Shown here one piece after another: positions 34,378-43,900 of a stretch of DNA of 64,000 nucleotides; position 1 is the stretch's first letter, and the number at the start of each line of letters is the position of its first letter. A program made the position numbers and the translations under genes. Source of the DNA: Chitinophaga lutea (GTDB taxonomy: Bacteria > Bacteroidota > Bacteroidia > Chitinophagales > Chitinophagaceae); NCBI RefSeq assembly GCF_003813775.1, contig NZ_RPDH01000001.1:1116001-1180000 (forward strand), given 5' to 3'. The notes below the pieces were generated by a model. It ran no database searches. It saw only the letters and a list, made by a program, of their open reading frames with translations, and was not told where the DNA came from.

Positions 34378-36321
34378 ATGAACATGCAATTTTCCAGATA
34401 CCTACTCTGCACTTTCCTGTTTCTGTACTGTTACCTGCCCGGCAAGGGGCAGCAGTACAGGGCAGGGTTTGCCAGGGAAAGCACTGAACCGGCCGCCTGG
34501 CCGTTTTCCCTGACACTGGCCGGATACGGCGCTCCAACGGAAGGCCGCTTCAGCCTGGAGTGGATCAAAACAGGCGAGATCGCCGGAGGTGGCGTTGCAC
34601 TCACGGGCGGGGGCAGCGCGCTCTTTGCCACGGACGGCCACTCCCTGTTCACTGCACCGGCAGGCCATAATAATCCCGCCTGGCAGGAAGCCGGCGCTGC
34701 CGCCAACGTACGGCTGCTGGCGGCGGCAGGGAATACCCTGTACGCCATCGATGCCGGCGGCGCGTTACTGGAAACGCGTTTGCCGCTGCAAAAACAGAAA
34801 CGCCCGGTGTGGGCATCCAAAGGCAGCGCAGGCAACGCCACCGCGATCGCCGTATTGCATCGCAAGCTGTACATCGCTACCCCGGCGGGGCTGCAATACA
34901 CGGATGTGCGCGGCGGAAACCTCCAATGGAAAAACATGCCGGCGCCCGGGAATGTCATCAGTCTTGCCGCATACAACAACGAACTGTACGTCCTTACCGC
35001 CGATGACAATATTTACCGGCGCAATCCCGCCAAAGACAGTAACTGGTTGCGCATGGCGCGGCACAACGGGCTTACCTACAACGTCAGACTGCGGCACATT
35101 GCAGTAGCGGGCAACACACTCTACGGCTGCGACGCAGGTGGCAACCTGTTCATCGCGAAGCACAACAGCGACGGTAACATGAGCGCCTCCGCACTCGCTA
35201 TTGCAGCAGGCAAACAGCGTGTCGTGATCGTGGGCCTGGATGTCTGCGGGTTCGATCATGCCTTTGCCGGCGAAGTGAAGCAGGAGATCAGCAAAAAGCT
35301 GCGCATTCCTCCGCAGGCCGTTATGCTCAATGCTTCGCATACACATTTTGCGCCCGTGGCGCAGCCTTATATCACCTGGCATCCGCCCTGTCAGCAACCG
35401 GACAGCAGTTACCTCCATGCCGTGGTGAGGCCGGCGGTGGTGCGCGCCGTGAGCAACGCCATCCGCAACCTCGCCCCATCCAGCCTGTACTTCAGCCGGA
35501 GCAAAACCGCCATTGGCCGCAACCGCTGCCTGAGCACCGCTCCCTTGCCGTACGACAACGATGTGGATGTGATCACCGCCGTGCGGTCGGACAACCAGGA
35601 AAAGACCGTGCTGTTCCTCACCGGCTGCCATCCCGTATTTAATGCCTCCGGGCGCGAAGGCGTTACCCTCAGCGCCAATTACCCTGCGGTGGCACGCACC
35701 GCGCTGGAAGGGAAGGACAACATCCGTCATGCCGTATTCGTACAGGGCTGCGCGGGCGACATCAACCCGCAGGACGCCAACCACACCAACACCGGCAACG
35801 CACTGGCCGCGGACGTACGGCAGGCCATGGCAGGCAGCATGACGCCCATCACCGGCCCCATCACCTGTTATACAGACAGCATTTCCTTCCCTACCCGGCC
35901 CATGGCAAAAGCAGCGGTGCAAACCATGTACAACGACAATGCAAAAAATGCCGGGCAGATGATCCCCGACCGCAATGTGCGCTGGGCCCGGATGATGCAG
36001 CATTATTACAACACCAACACGATGCCGGCCACGATGCCGGTATACGTGCAAACCATCAACATCGGCAACTGGAAACTGGTAGGGCTTTCCCGTGAGGTTG
36101 TAACGGAGTACGGCAGCGGTATCAAAGCGCTGTACCCCGGCAGCCTTGTGAGCGTGGCCGGGTACTGTAATGACGTGGCCAGTTACCTGCCCACCTCGCG
36201 CCATATGAAGGAAGGTACTTACGAAGGACTTGATTCCTTTTTCTGGTATGGGCAACCCTCCCAGTTTCCCGTTGACGTTTATGAAACCGTGCTGGATAAC
36301 ATCCGCCGTAAAAACCGCTAA
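34378..36321 (+). CDS. Neutral-ceramidase-fold hydrolase with a nested five-blade propeller
   Basis: The 647-residue protein has a signal peptide (to about residue 25). The ceramidase N-terminal domain starts (RAGFARESTEPAAW ... LAGYG), is interrupted at about residue 55, and resumes at RVVIVGLDVCGFDH (281-294). Zinc-site motifs follow: NASHTHFAP (His321, His323), LTGCHPVF, SREVVTEYG and GYCNDVASYLPT, matching the His/His/Glu/Tyr arrangement of neutral ceramidases. The inserted 225 residues hold five regularly spaced blades (SALFATDGHSLF, NTLYAIDAGGAL, RKLYIATPAGLQ, NELYVLTADDNI, NTLYGCDAGGNL; spacing 39-45). The ceramidase-type domain is an amidase; in this operon it may deacylate or cleave amide-linked sugar or peptide moieties. 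The exact substrate is unknown. Confidence 0.82.
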   Translation: MNMQFSRYLLCTFLFLYCYLPGKGQQYRAGFARESTEPAAWPFSLTLAGYGAPTEGRFSLEWIKTGEIAGGGVALTGGGSALFATDGHSLFTAPAGHNNPAWQEAGAAANVRLLAAAGNTLYAIDAGGALLETRLPLQKQKRPVWASKGSAGNATAIAVLHRKLYIATPAGLQYTDVRGGNLQWKNMPAPGNVISLAAYNNELYVLTADDNIYRRNPAKDSNWLRMARHNGLTYNVRLRHIAVAGNTLYGCDAGGNLFIAKHNSDGNMSASALAIAAGKQRVVIVGLDVCGFDHAFAGEVKQEISKKLRIPPQAVMLNASHTHFAPVAQPYITWHPPCQQPDSSYLHAVVRPAVVRAVSNAIRNLAPSSLYFSRSKTAIGRNRCLSTAPLPYDNDVDVITAVRSDNQEKTVLFLTGCHPVFNASGREGVTLSANYPAVARTALEGKDNIRHAVFVQGCAGDINPQDANHTNTGNALAADVRQAMAGSMTPITGPITCYTDSISFPTRPMAKAAVQTMYNDNAKNAGQMIPDRNVRWARMMQHYYNTNTMPATMPVYVQTINIGNWKLVGLSREVVTEYGSGIKALYPGSLVSVAGYCNDVASYLPTSRHMKEGTYEGLDSFFWYGQPSQFPVDVYETVLDNIRRKNR

Positions 36322-36326
36322 CCGAC

Positions 36327-37607
36327 ATGCCGCAATCTTCCGTTTCCATCACGGGCGCCGCACCTGCCCGCCTGCATCCGCTGATCATCATCGGCGCGCT
36401 GTTTTTCATTTTCGGGTTTGTGACCTGGCTGAGCTCCGTGCTGATCCCCTACCTGCAAATAGCCTGCGAGCTCACCAGCTTTCAATCGTACCTGGTGGCG
36501 TTTGCGTTTTACATTTCGTATTTCGTGATGGCGACACCTTCCGCGTGGTTATTGAAAATAACCGGGTATAAAAACGGGATGTCGGCCGGGCTGTTACTGG
36601 TAGCTGCCGGCTCCCTGCTCTTCCTGCCTGCCGCCATGTACCGGCAATACATCGTTTTCCTGACGGGCCTGTTTGTGCAGGGTGCGGGGCTGGCGGTATT
36701 GCAAACCGCTTCCAATCCGTATGTGACCATCCTCGGACCCGTGGAAAGCGCGGCCCGGAGAATGAGCATCATGGGCATCTGTAATGGCATAGCCGGCATT
36801 GTGGCGCCCCTGATACTGGGCGCCATCATCCTGAACGATGTGGATACGCTGACGGCCGATCTGCAGCTGATGACTGCCGCGCAAAAAACAATGGCGCTGG
36901 ATGCACTGGCGGAGAAAGTGATGATGCCGTACATGGTGATCACCGCATTGCTGGTGATACTGGCGGTACTCATTTACCGTTCGCCGCTGCCGGAAATTTC
37001 GCCGGAAGAAGAAGACGCGCCGGCTGAACGTGGCGGTGTTTTCCGTTTTCCCTATCTCCTGCTGGGTGTGTTCACGCTTTTTTTGTACGTTGGCGTGGAA
37101 GTGATCGCAGGCAACACCATTATCAGTTATGGCGCTTACCAGGGCATTAAAATGTCGACGGCGCGTTTTTTCACGTCGTTCACATTGCTCGCCATGCTGG
37201 TGGGTTACCTGGCCGGCATCATCCTGATACCGCGTTACCTCAGCCAGCAGGCGGCATTGAAGTATTCGGCGCTGATGGGCATCGTGTTTGCGCTAGGGGC
37301 CATCTTTACCAGCGGTTATACCTCGGTATTGTTCATTGCGCTGCTGGGACTGGCCAATTCACTGATGTACCCGGCCATCTGGCCGCTTTCCATCCATGGC
37401 CTGGGCCGGTTCACCAACGCCGGCGCATCCTTGCTGGTAATGGCCATCAGCGGCGGAGCCGTGTTGCCGCTGCTATACGGCAGGCTGGCGGACCGTTTTA
37501 ACGAACAACAGGCGTATTGGCTGGTCATTCCCTGTTATGCCGTGATCGGATTCTTTGCCGTAAAAGGGCACCTCATCGGGCGCAAAAAAGATCTGTCCAC
37601 TTTCTAA
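36327..37607 (+). CDS. FucP-type MFS sugar transporter
   Basis: The 426-residue protein has about twelve transmembrane helices and belongs to the fucose:H+ symporter-like branch of the MFS (IGALFFIFGFVTWLSSVLIP, then QTASNPYVTILGP in the middle of the N-terminal half). The start lies 6 bp after the preceding stop. It should import the sugar produced in the periplasm across the inner membrane. In Tannerella forsythia a MurNAc permease (MurT) is encoded next to a kinase and MurQ; gene order here supports a comparable role, while sequence family alone would also allow fucose, glucose or GlcNAc. Confidence 0.88.
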   Translation: MPQSSVSITGAAPARLHPLIIIGALFFIFGFVTWLSSVLIPYLQIACELTSFQSYLVAFAFYISYFVMATPSAWLLKITGYKNGMSAGLLLVAAGSLLFLPAAMYRQYIVFLTGLFVQGAGLAVLQTASNPYVTILGPVESAARRMSIMGICNGIAGIVAPLILGAIILNDVDTLTADLQLMTAAQKTMALDALAEKVMMPYMVITALLVILAVLIYRSPLPEISPEEEDAPAERGGVFRFPYLLLGVFTLFLYVGVEVIAGNTIISYGAYQGIKMSTARFFTSFTLLAMLVGYLAGIILIPRYLSQQAALKYSALMGIVFALGAIFTSGYTSVLFIALLGLANSLMYPAIWPLSIHGLGRFTNAGASLLVMAISGGAVLPLLYGRLADRFNEQQAYWLVIPCYAVIGFFAVKGHLIGRKKDLSTF

Positions 37608-37616
37608 AAGAAAAAC

Positions 37617-38474
37617 ATGTTACTGATAGCAGATAGCGGCTCCACAAAAACAGACTGGTGCCTGGTGAACAACGAAGGCACGGAAACCTATTTCAGCACC
37701 GAAGGGTACAACCCCTATTTTATGTCGGGGGAATACATTGCCCACTCCATCCAAAGCAGCTTCCCTGCCTATGCTGCCCCGGCTCTCATCAGCCGGCTGC
37801 ATTTTTACGGCGCGGGCTGCCAGGACGACAAGGCCGGTGAAATGGAACAGATGCTGCGCAAACTCTTTGACCGGGCCACGCATGTGTCCGCGGAAGTAGA
37901 CCTGCTGGCCGCCGCCCGCGGCCTGCTGAGCGACGAGCCGGGTTTTGCCGCCATACTGGGCACCGGTACGAACACCTGTCTTTACGACGGCCATGCCATT
38001 ACCCACAACATCGACTCGCTGGGCTTCATGCTCGGCGACGAAGGCAGCGGCGCCGCCATCGGCAAAAAAATACTCTCGGATTTCCTGCGGCATAAAATGC
38101 CGGCCGCAGTGCGGCGTTTGTTTGTGGAGACGTATGGGCTGAGTGAGGAAGTCGTGATGCACAAAGTGTACAAAGAACCTATGCCGAACCGCTTCTGTGC
38201 TGGCTTCACCAGGTTCCTCAACCAGCCCGGCACGGACAGCGACTACGCGCACGCCGTGCTGCATACCGCTTTTACGGAGTTCTTCACCAACCTCGTCAGC
38301 TGTTATCCCGGTTACGACGGATACTCATTTAACTGCGTAGGCTCCGTCGGTTATCACTTCCGCGACATCATCACCGAAATTGCCGCCGGCTTCAACATGC
38401 GCACCCGCGTCATCATTCCCGACCTGATCAGCCACCTGGTGAAACATCACCGCAAAGCGGTGATTACCGGGTAG
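37617..38474 (+). CDS. BadF/BadG-type amino-sugar kinase (MurNAc or GlcNAc kinase candidate)
   Basis: The 285-residue ASKHA-fold protein has the phosphate motifs of the BadF/NAGK family: LIADSGSTKTDWCLV at the N-terminus, ILGTGTNTCLYDG in the middle and LGDEGSGAAIGKKI. It starts 10 bp after the transporter and ends the operon. It would phosphorylate the imported sugar at C6; with MurQ in the same operon the expected product is MurNAc-6-P, as described for MurK of Tannerella forsythia, although GlcNAc kinases share the same motifs. No intrinsic terminator is clear after the stop, only a weak hairpin around 38466-38495. Confidence 0.88.
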   Translation: MLLIADSGSTKTDWCLVNNEGTETYFSTEGYNPYFMSGEYIAHSIQSSFPAYAAPALISRLHFYGAGCQDDKAGEMEQMLRKLFDRATHVSAEVDLLAAARGLLSDEPGFAAILGTGTNTCLYDGHAITHNIDSLGFMLGDEGSGAAIGKKILSDFLRHKMPAAVRRLFVETYGLSEEVVMHKVYKEPMPNRFCAGFTRFLNQPGTDSDYAHAVLHTAFTEFFTNLVSCYPGYDGYSFNCVGSVGYHFRDIITEIAAGFNMRTRVIIPDLISHLVKHHRKAVITG

Positions 38475-38705
38475 GAGGTATCGTTGCCTACCGGTTGTAC
38501 TCCCCGGCACAGATCCGCCAGAACGAACTGCCCCAAGCTGGGTATTATTTCAATTTCACGAGATGCCGGCGTTGTTCTTCATTGAGGTCGTGAATATCTA
38601 TCACCTCCAATGCCACGCCCTGCCTGTGCTCTTTCCACCGGCAAGGCTGCCCTACCGGCAGAAGAAACGTTTTTTTGCATTACTTTTAAGCAAATGCCTG
38701 CCCTT

Positions 38706-39929
38706 ATGCGCCTGCTTTGCATCCTGTTGCCGCTTCTCTGTCTGCATGTTTTTTCGTCAGCCAACGTGCTGCACACCGGTCACGGGCAGCCATATCCTGA
38801 TCTGACCGTCGCGGCGAAGGCCGCCGTTCCCGGCGACACCATTCTGCTGCACAACGGCACTCATGCCGGCGACCAATCGTTACAGGGCCTGCAAGGCAAA
38901 CCCGATCGCTGGATATACCTACTCGCAGAAAAAAACGGCGATGTGTTGTTCAAGGGAGGAACCTCGGCGTGGCGGGGCAGCGATATCGCCTACCTGCACA
39001 TCGAAGGCATGGTATTCACAGGGCAAACGGGCAACGGCCTCAACCTCGACGATGGCGGCACTTACGCCTCCCCCTCGCATCACATCGTGTTCCGGCATTG
39101 TATTTTCCGCGACATGGCCGCTACCGGCAACAACGACCTGCTGAAATTATCCGGCGCGAACGATCTCACCATCGAAGAATGCACCTTCCTGAACGGCTCA
39201 CCGGGCGGCAGCGGCATCGATATGGTGGGCTGCCACAACAGCCTCATCCGCCGGTGCCGGTTTGAAAACATGGGCGCCAATGCGGTGCAGATGAAAGGCG
39301 GCAGCAGCAATATCTTCGTAGAGGCATGTGTGTTTAAAAATGCAGGCAGCAGGGCCATCAACCTGGGCGGCAGCACGGGCACCGCGTTTTTCAGGCCGGC
39401 CAATGCCGCCTGGGAAGCGGAAGGCCTGAAAGTTCACAGCAATGTATTCATCGGGTCGGAGGTGCCGGTTGCTTTTGTAGGATGCACCCGTTCGGAAGTG
39501 GTCAACAACACCATCTATAAACCCGGCAGGTGGGTGATCCGCATCTTGCAGGAAAACAAGGATACGGCCCGTTTCGGGAAATGCGGCAACAATACCTTCC
39601 GCAACAATATCATCTGTTTCGACGAGCAGGTGCGCACGGCCTGCAGCACAGGCCCGGGTACCGCAGCGGAAAGTTTTACGTTTTCCAACAACCTCTGGTT
39701 CCATACCGGCGACAGTGCATGGCCGGGGCCACAATTACCGGCGCATGAAAAAAGCACATTGACAGGGAAGGATCCGCTGTTCAGGGATACGGCGAAGGAA
39801 GATTTTTCCATTAAAGCCGGCAGTCCTGCTGCGGGTGCGGGTTTTGCTGTGCAGCATCCGGAAAAGGATCATGCGGGCACGCGATTCAAATCCAACAGAG
39901 CGATTGGCGCTTTTGAAGTGAAACAATAA
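38706..39929 (+). CDS. Secreted right-handed parallel beta-helix protein
   Basis: Start at 38706 (MRLLCILLPLLCLHVFSSA) opens a signal peptide; an ATG four codons upstream (38694) is equally possible. The roughly 407-residue mature frame has successive beta-helix rungs with the usual N-x-x-I and G-I/A-x-M/L patterns (NDLTIEECTFLNGSPGGSGI, HNSLIRRCRFENMGANAVQM, SNIFVEACVFKNAGSRAINL, SEVVNNTIYKPGRWVI). Many polysaccharide lyases (PL6-like) and pectin-active enzymes share this fold, and the opening (ANVLHTGHGQPYPDLTVAAK) is common to them. No catalytic Lys/Arg pair could be assigned, so lyase, esterase or binding roles remain open. The gene is monocistronic. Confidence 0.78.
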   Translation: MRLLCILLPLLCLHVFSSANVLHTGHGQPYPDLTVAAKAAVPGDTILLHNGTHAGDQSLQGLQGKPDRWIYLLAEKNGDVLFKGGTSAWRGSDIAYLHIEGMVFTGQTGNGLNLDDGGTYASPSHHIVFRHCIFRDMAATGNNDLLKLSGANDLTIEECTFLNGSPGGSGIDMVGCHNSLIRRCRFENMGANAVQMKGGSSNIFVEACVFKNAGSRAINLGGSTGTAFFRPANAAWEAEGLKVHSNVFIGSEVPVAFVGCTRSEVVNNTIYKPGRWVIRILQENKDTARFGKCGNNTFRNNIICFDEQVRTACSTGPGTAAESFTFSNNLWFHTGDSAWPGPQLPAHEKSTLTGKDPLFRDTAKEDFSIKAGSPAAGAGFAVQHPEKDHAGTRFKSNRAIGAFEVKQ

Positions 39930-39991
39930 CCGGCTGCGGGGCGATCTTCCTGAAAATCCAACCGGTTCCGGCAGCTGCCGCTTCAATACCC

Positions 39992-40525
39992 TCAATGAAA
40001 CTTAGCCCACAATCTTGGATATAAGACAGGCAACTGGTCTTCCGTCCAGTCCGTTCCTTTTGTAGGCGGGGTATTAAAATCATAATCATATCCCTTGTAC
40101 AAAGCAATGGCTCTCGGGCAGCTATCATCCTCCTCTTCTTTACCTGTCTTTTTCAAGAAGGCCGTGGTTGTCACATACATCAGTTCCTCGAAGTCCGCCA
40201 CCGTTCCTTCATGCACCACATCGGCAAGAATATCGGGGTTTTGCAAGGCTTCCCGGAATGTGCTTTCACCCAGCCCGATGAGCCAGCAGCGAAAGTACAG
40301 GTAGGAATCGTCCGATACATAGCCGTCGATTATTTTCTGGGCGCCCAGGATCTTGAAGTCGTCTGCTGCTATCACCAGCTGCCGGAAAATAATCTCGAAC
40401 TCAATCATCTGTTCGATCGTGTAACTGTCCAGCATTTCCGTGATGATATTGCTTTGTAAGGAGGTGTCCAGCTTCGATTCAACAGCCGAACGGTCGATTA
40501 TTTTCCAGAATTCCTGTTCGTTCAT
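39992..40525 (-). CDS. DUF4240-domain protein
   Basis: The start at 40525 (MNEQEFWKIIDRSA) is chosen because MNEQ-x-FW is the usual N-terminus of DUF4240 proteins; 14 extra in-frame codons lie upstream. The 177-residue cytoplasmic protein has the family's helical character (EFEIIFRQLVIAADDFKILG, DSYLYFRCWLIGLGESTFRE). Such proteins occur near MolR-like and immunity-type genes and are uncharacterised. It lies 72 bp downstream of a small hypothetical gene and converges with the beta-helix gene. Confidence 0.8.
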   Translation of the reverse strand: MNEQEFWKIIDRSAVESKLDTSLQSNIITEMLDSYTIEQMIEFEIIFRQLVIAADDFKILGAQKIIDGYVSDDSYLYFRCWLIGLGESTFREALQNPDILADVVHEGTVADFEELMYVTTTAFLKKTGKEEEDDSCPRAIALYKGYDYDFNTPPTKGTDWTEDQLPVLYPRLWAKFH

Positions 40526-40597
40526 TTCTTTTAGGTTTTTCGTTACGACATGACAGCGTTCAAACACCCGGAATTTAACGAATAATTTTGAACGTAA

Positions 40598-40924
40598 TTA
40601 TTGCTGCGTATCATTCCTCTGCCGCTCTCTCAGCGCCACCATGCTTTCCGCCAGCAACGCCAATACCGGTTGTGTGGCCACCACGTTAAAACTCCAGATG
40701 TCATCCGTGATAAAAACGAAGTTGCCGCCAAAGCTGTAGATATAATCCCCTCCTTCTATCCCGACGATCCAGGTTTCTTTTTTCAGATCGGGATACGTTG
40801 CCAGCACATCCCGGCAATATTTCCTGACGGCATCGTCGTCCCAGGATTCATCCAGCATGGCGCCGAGGTTCCCCTCTTCGCGCAGGCCATACATGGCCAG
40901 CATTTCATTGATCTTATTTGTCAT
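40598..40924 (-). CDS. Small cytoplasmic protein of unknown function
   Basis: The 108-residue acidic protein (MTNKINEMLAMYGLREEGNL) has no signal peptide or membrane helix. A beta-rich centre (TWIVGIEGGDYIYSFGGNFV) is flanked by helices. It is 13 bp downstream of the GH106 stop on the same strand and precedes the DUF4240 gene, so the three may be cotranscribed. Together with the DUF4240 protein it has the size and acidity of orphan immunity proteins, but nothing shows a cognate toxin. Confidence 0.7.
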   Translation of the reverse strand: MTNKINEMLAMYGLREEGNLGAMLDESWDDDAVRKYCRDVLATYPDLKKETWIVGIEGGDYIYSFGGNFVFITDDIWSFNVVATQPVLALLAESMVALRERQRNDTQQ

Positions 40925-40937
40925 AATACAAACGGGC

Positions 40938-43900
40938 TTATTGCGCGGTTGCCGGAAGCTGCAGTTCCCATGCGGTGATCAATCGCACCGGCCCGAGCAA
41001 GCCGGCTTCCAGTAAAGGGTCTTCCGGTTTATAATTATTCCAGGTAGCGAACGTAACGCGCCGGCCGGGGTTACTTTTGTTCTGCACGAACCATTCCGGC
41101 ATTGTTGCAATGTAATGAGACGGCGTGTAAGCATTCTCTGCCGGCAGCTGCTCATCGCCGATCTGGCGGTTGGGCCAGAGCGTGGCTACCTGTATGCTCA
41201 TGCTGTTGTCGCCCGCTCTGATGAAGGACGTAATATCGATGCGATAAGGCTCTTTCCAGCACATGCCTGCTTTTTTCCCATTGATGCTGACATCGGCGAG
41301 TACCTCCACCCTGCCCAGGTCGAGAAACACCCGCTTGCCTTTCTGTAGAGCGACGGGTGTGATGTGGAACTGCTTTTTATAGGTTACCACTCCCGCAAAG
41401 TGACGCACGTTAAAATCGGTATGGCGGTGCAGCGATATCAGTTCCGGCAGCCGCATGCTTGCCGGAGCGCCCCGCCCCGGCTCGAATTGCAATTGCCATG
41501 CGCCTTTCAGCGTTTGCACGGCGCATTTATCTTTTACGTTGATTTCATATCCGTCTACATGGTAATTCCCGTTCTGCCAGGCCAGTGCTTTGACACGCTT
41601 GCCCTGCCGGCGCAGCAGAAGGCCATCCGGCAATGCAGGAGCCGGCAGTTTAGCGGCATACAGCGCCGCTATCTTCTCAGGACCAAGCGCTTCGCGGTGC
41701 AGCGCCGGTTCGGTGGCATTCCCTTCAAAAACGCTGGAATGCAATTCACCGGTGGGTTTGGTGCCAAGGCCCGGAATCACTTTGTATTCACCCGCAACGC
41801 CGCGGCCTGCCAGTTTACCGTTGATGTACAGGGCGGGTATTCCATCGTGATATACCGCCACCACGTGCGTCCAGCCGGAAACGGGCTGATACACGGCCAC
41901 CACGTCTTTCGAGAAATAGGCGGCGCCTTTCGTACGCTCGCAGATGCGGATAACGTTCTGGCCCGCGGCGATACCCGCGCAGGCATATCCCTTGCCGTAG
42001 ACCTGCTCCCCTTCGGGCGGATACACCACGTATCCTTTGCCCGGCATGGCATAAGTATCCGGTTTGATCCATACTTCTATCGAAAATGTCTGCTGCACCT
42101 GCGCCCAGTAATCCGCAGCCGGTACAGCAGCGGGCAGCGCGGAACAAAGCAGTTCGCCGTTTTGGGTCAACGCTTCGATGCCTTTACCCGGCAATGGCTT
42201 CCGGAATACCACCAGCCACGAGCCGGTAGGTGTAAACTCCAGCGGCACACGGATGCCGTTGTCGGTAGGCTGGTACATCGCCGCTTCCGTGATGCTGCCG
42301 TCTTCCGCGTTCCACAGCTCGGGCAACATGCCTTTTATCCTGAATTCAGCGATGACGCGCTCATGGCGGCGCAGGCGGTTACTCACAAAATAAATATCGG
42401 CATCCGCCGTGCGGCGGTGCGTGAAACGGATGGCCGCATCTCGCCTTACCGACGTGTATCTGAAATCCGGCGGCAGCTGTACGATGTCGGCCAACAACTT
42501 ATTCCTGTATAGGGTCCCTTTGCCCAATTTGCGTTCCTTCACTTTGATGCCGTCCAGGTCTCCCCAGATCTCATCGGCCAGCGCGCGCAGGGCGGCTGCG
42601 TCGCCGCTAAGGCCCGGCGGGGATTCGGGTTTTTCATTGACGGCCAGCAGCATGCCGGCTTCCACCAGCTCTTTCAGTCTTTGCAGCACGGGCAGCGATA
42701 CCTTCCGCAGCTGGATCATCACCATTACATTGTACGTCATGCCATCTGGGAAAACGATCCGGTGGTCGCGGATTTGAATATCCTGGAACAGCGCATCCGG
42801 CCCGATTACATCGGCGCCATAGCCGGTGGGGCTGTTCGGCATTACGTGATCTATGTCCGGGATAGATGCGGCGGATTCTTCTCCTTTGAAGAATACAAAG
42901 TCCGCCGCGTAATGCCCCTGCTGCAACATGTACTGCGTGCGGGTTAGGTAGCTGGTCCAGCCATGGGTGAAAGCGGCCCAGGTATTGGTCCTGTCGAAGT
43001 GCGATCCGAAAGGGCCCATACAAAAGCCGGGCAGGCCGTGCGCATATGGCTGATGCACCATCACGGACAACATCAGCTGGTTGATGCCGAGCGAATAAAA
43101 ATGATCGCCCTGCACTTTGAGGGCGTAGGGGTATTCCGTCCACCGCGATGTTTCCGGCAGGCCGGTGAACGCTTCCGCGCCGATCACGCGTTTGCCGGCG
43201 GTATGGCCCGCGGAGAGCGCCACGCCGATGCTATTCATGGTGCCGGGCGCGTAACGCGTCCAGAATTCGCCCATCGGCAAATCCATCGACTGCGAAATCT
43301 GCAGGCTGTCAAACATCCCGTCGCCATACGGCTCGCCCCACAACTGCCAGCCTTTGGCGTTGCAATGGGTCTTAAAACCCGCGTAGTATTCTTTAGCCAC
43401 CAGGGTTGCCTGCGTGCGCCTGAAGTCGAACAGGAAGGCGTTGGTAGCCTCCGCATTGCCGACGATGCGGCCGGTCAGGGCAGGCAGCCATTGGGAGATG
43501 GCGTAGTCATGCTGTTGAAGAAAAGCTTCCGGCATGCGCTGCGTCCAGTTTTGCACGCCCACTTCCCAGCTGTCGATCAGCAGGCCCCGGCAGGATGGAT
43601 AGCGTTGTAACGCGTTGAAGAGGTATTCGTCCATATGCCGGAACCAACCGTCTACCGCATCACGACTGAATTTGTCCAGCTCCAGCCCTACCGCCGCATC
43701 GGGTTGCGAGGCGCCAAGCTGACCGGTGGCGGTATGGCCGATGCGCAGGATGGTCCAGTGGCCGGAAGGTGGCTCCCACTGCAGTGTGCCGTTGGGTTGC
43801 AAAAGATTCGTCAGATCCAGCACCTGTTTTTTATCGATGCCCTCATCCGCCGTTGCCGTGGTTACGCTTTCCGCCACATGCTGGTAAAAATTGGCTTTGC

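Noticed and set aside
38466..38495. Terminator after the BadF-type kinase
   Set aside because: The hairpin has a bulge, overlaps the stop codon and lacks a U-tract, so it is too weak to call.
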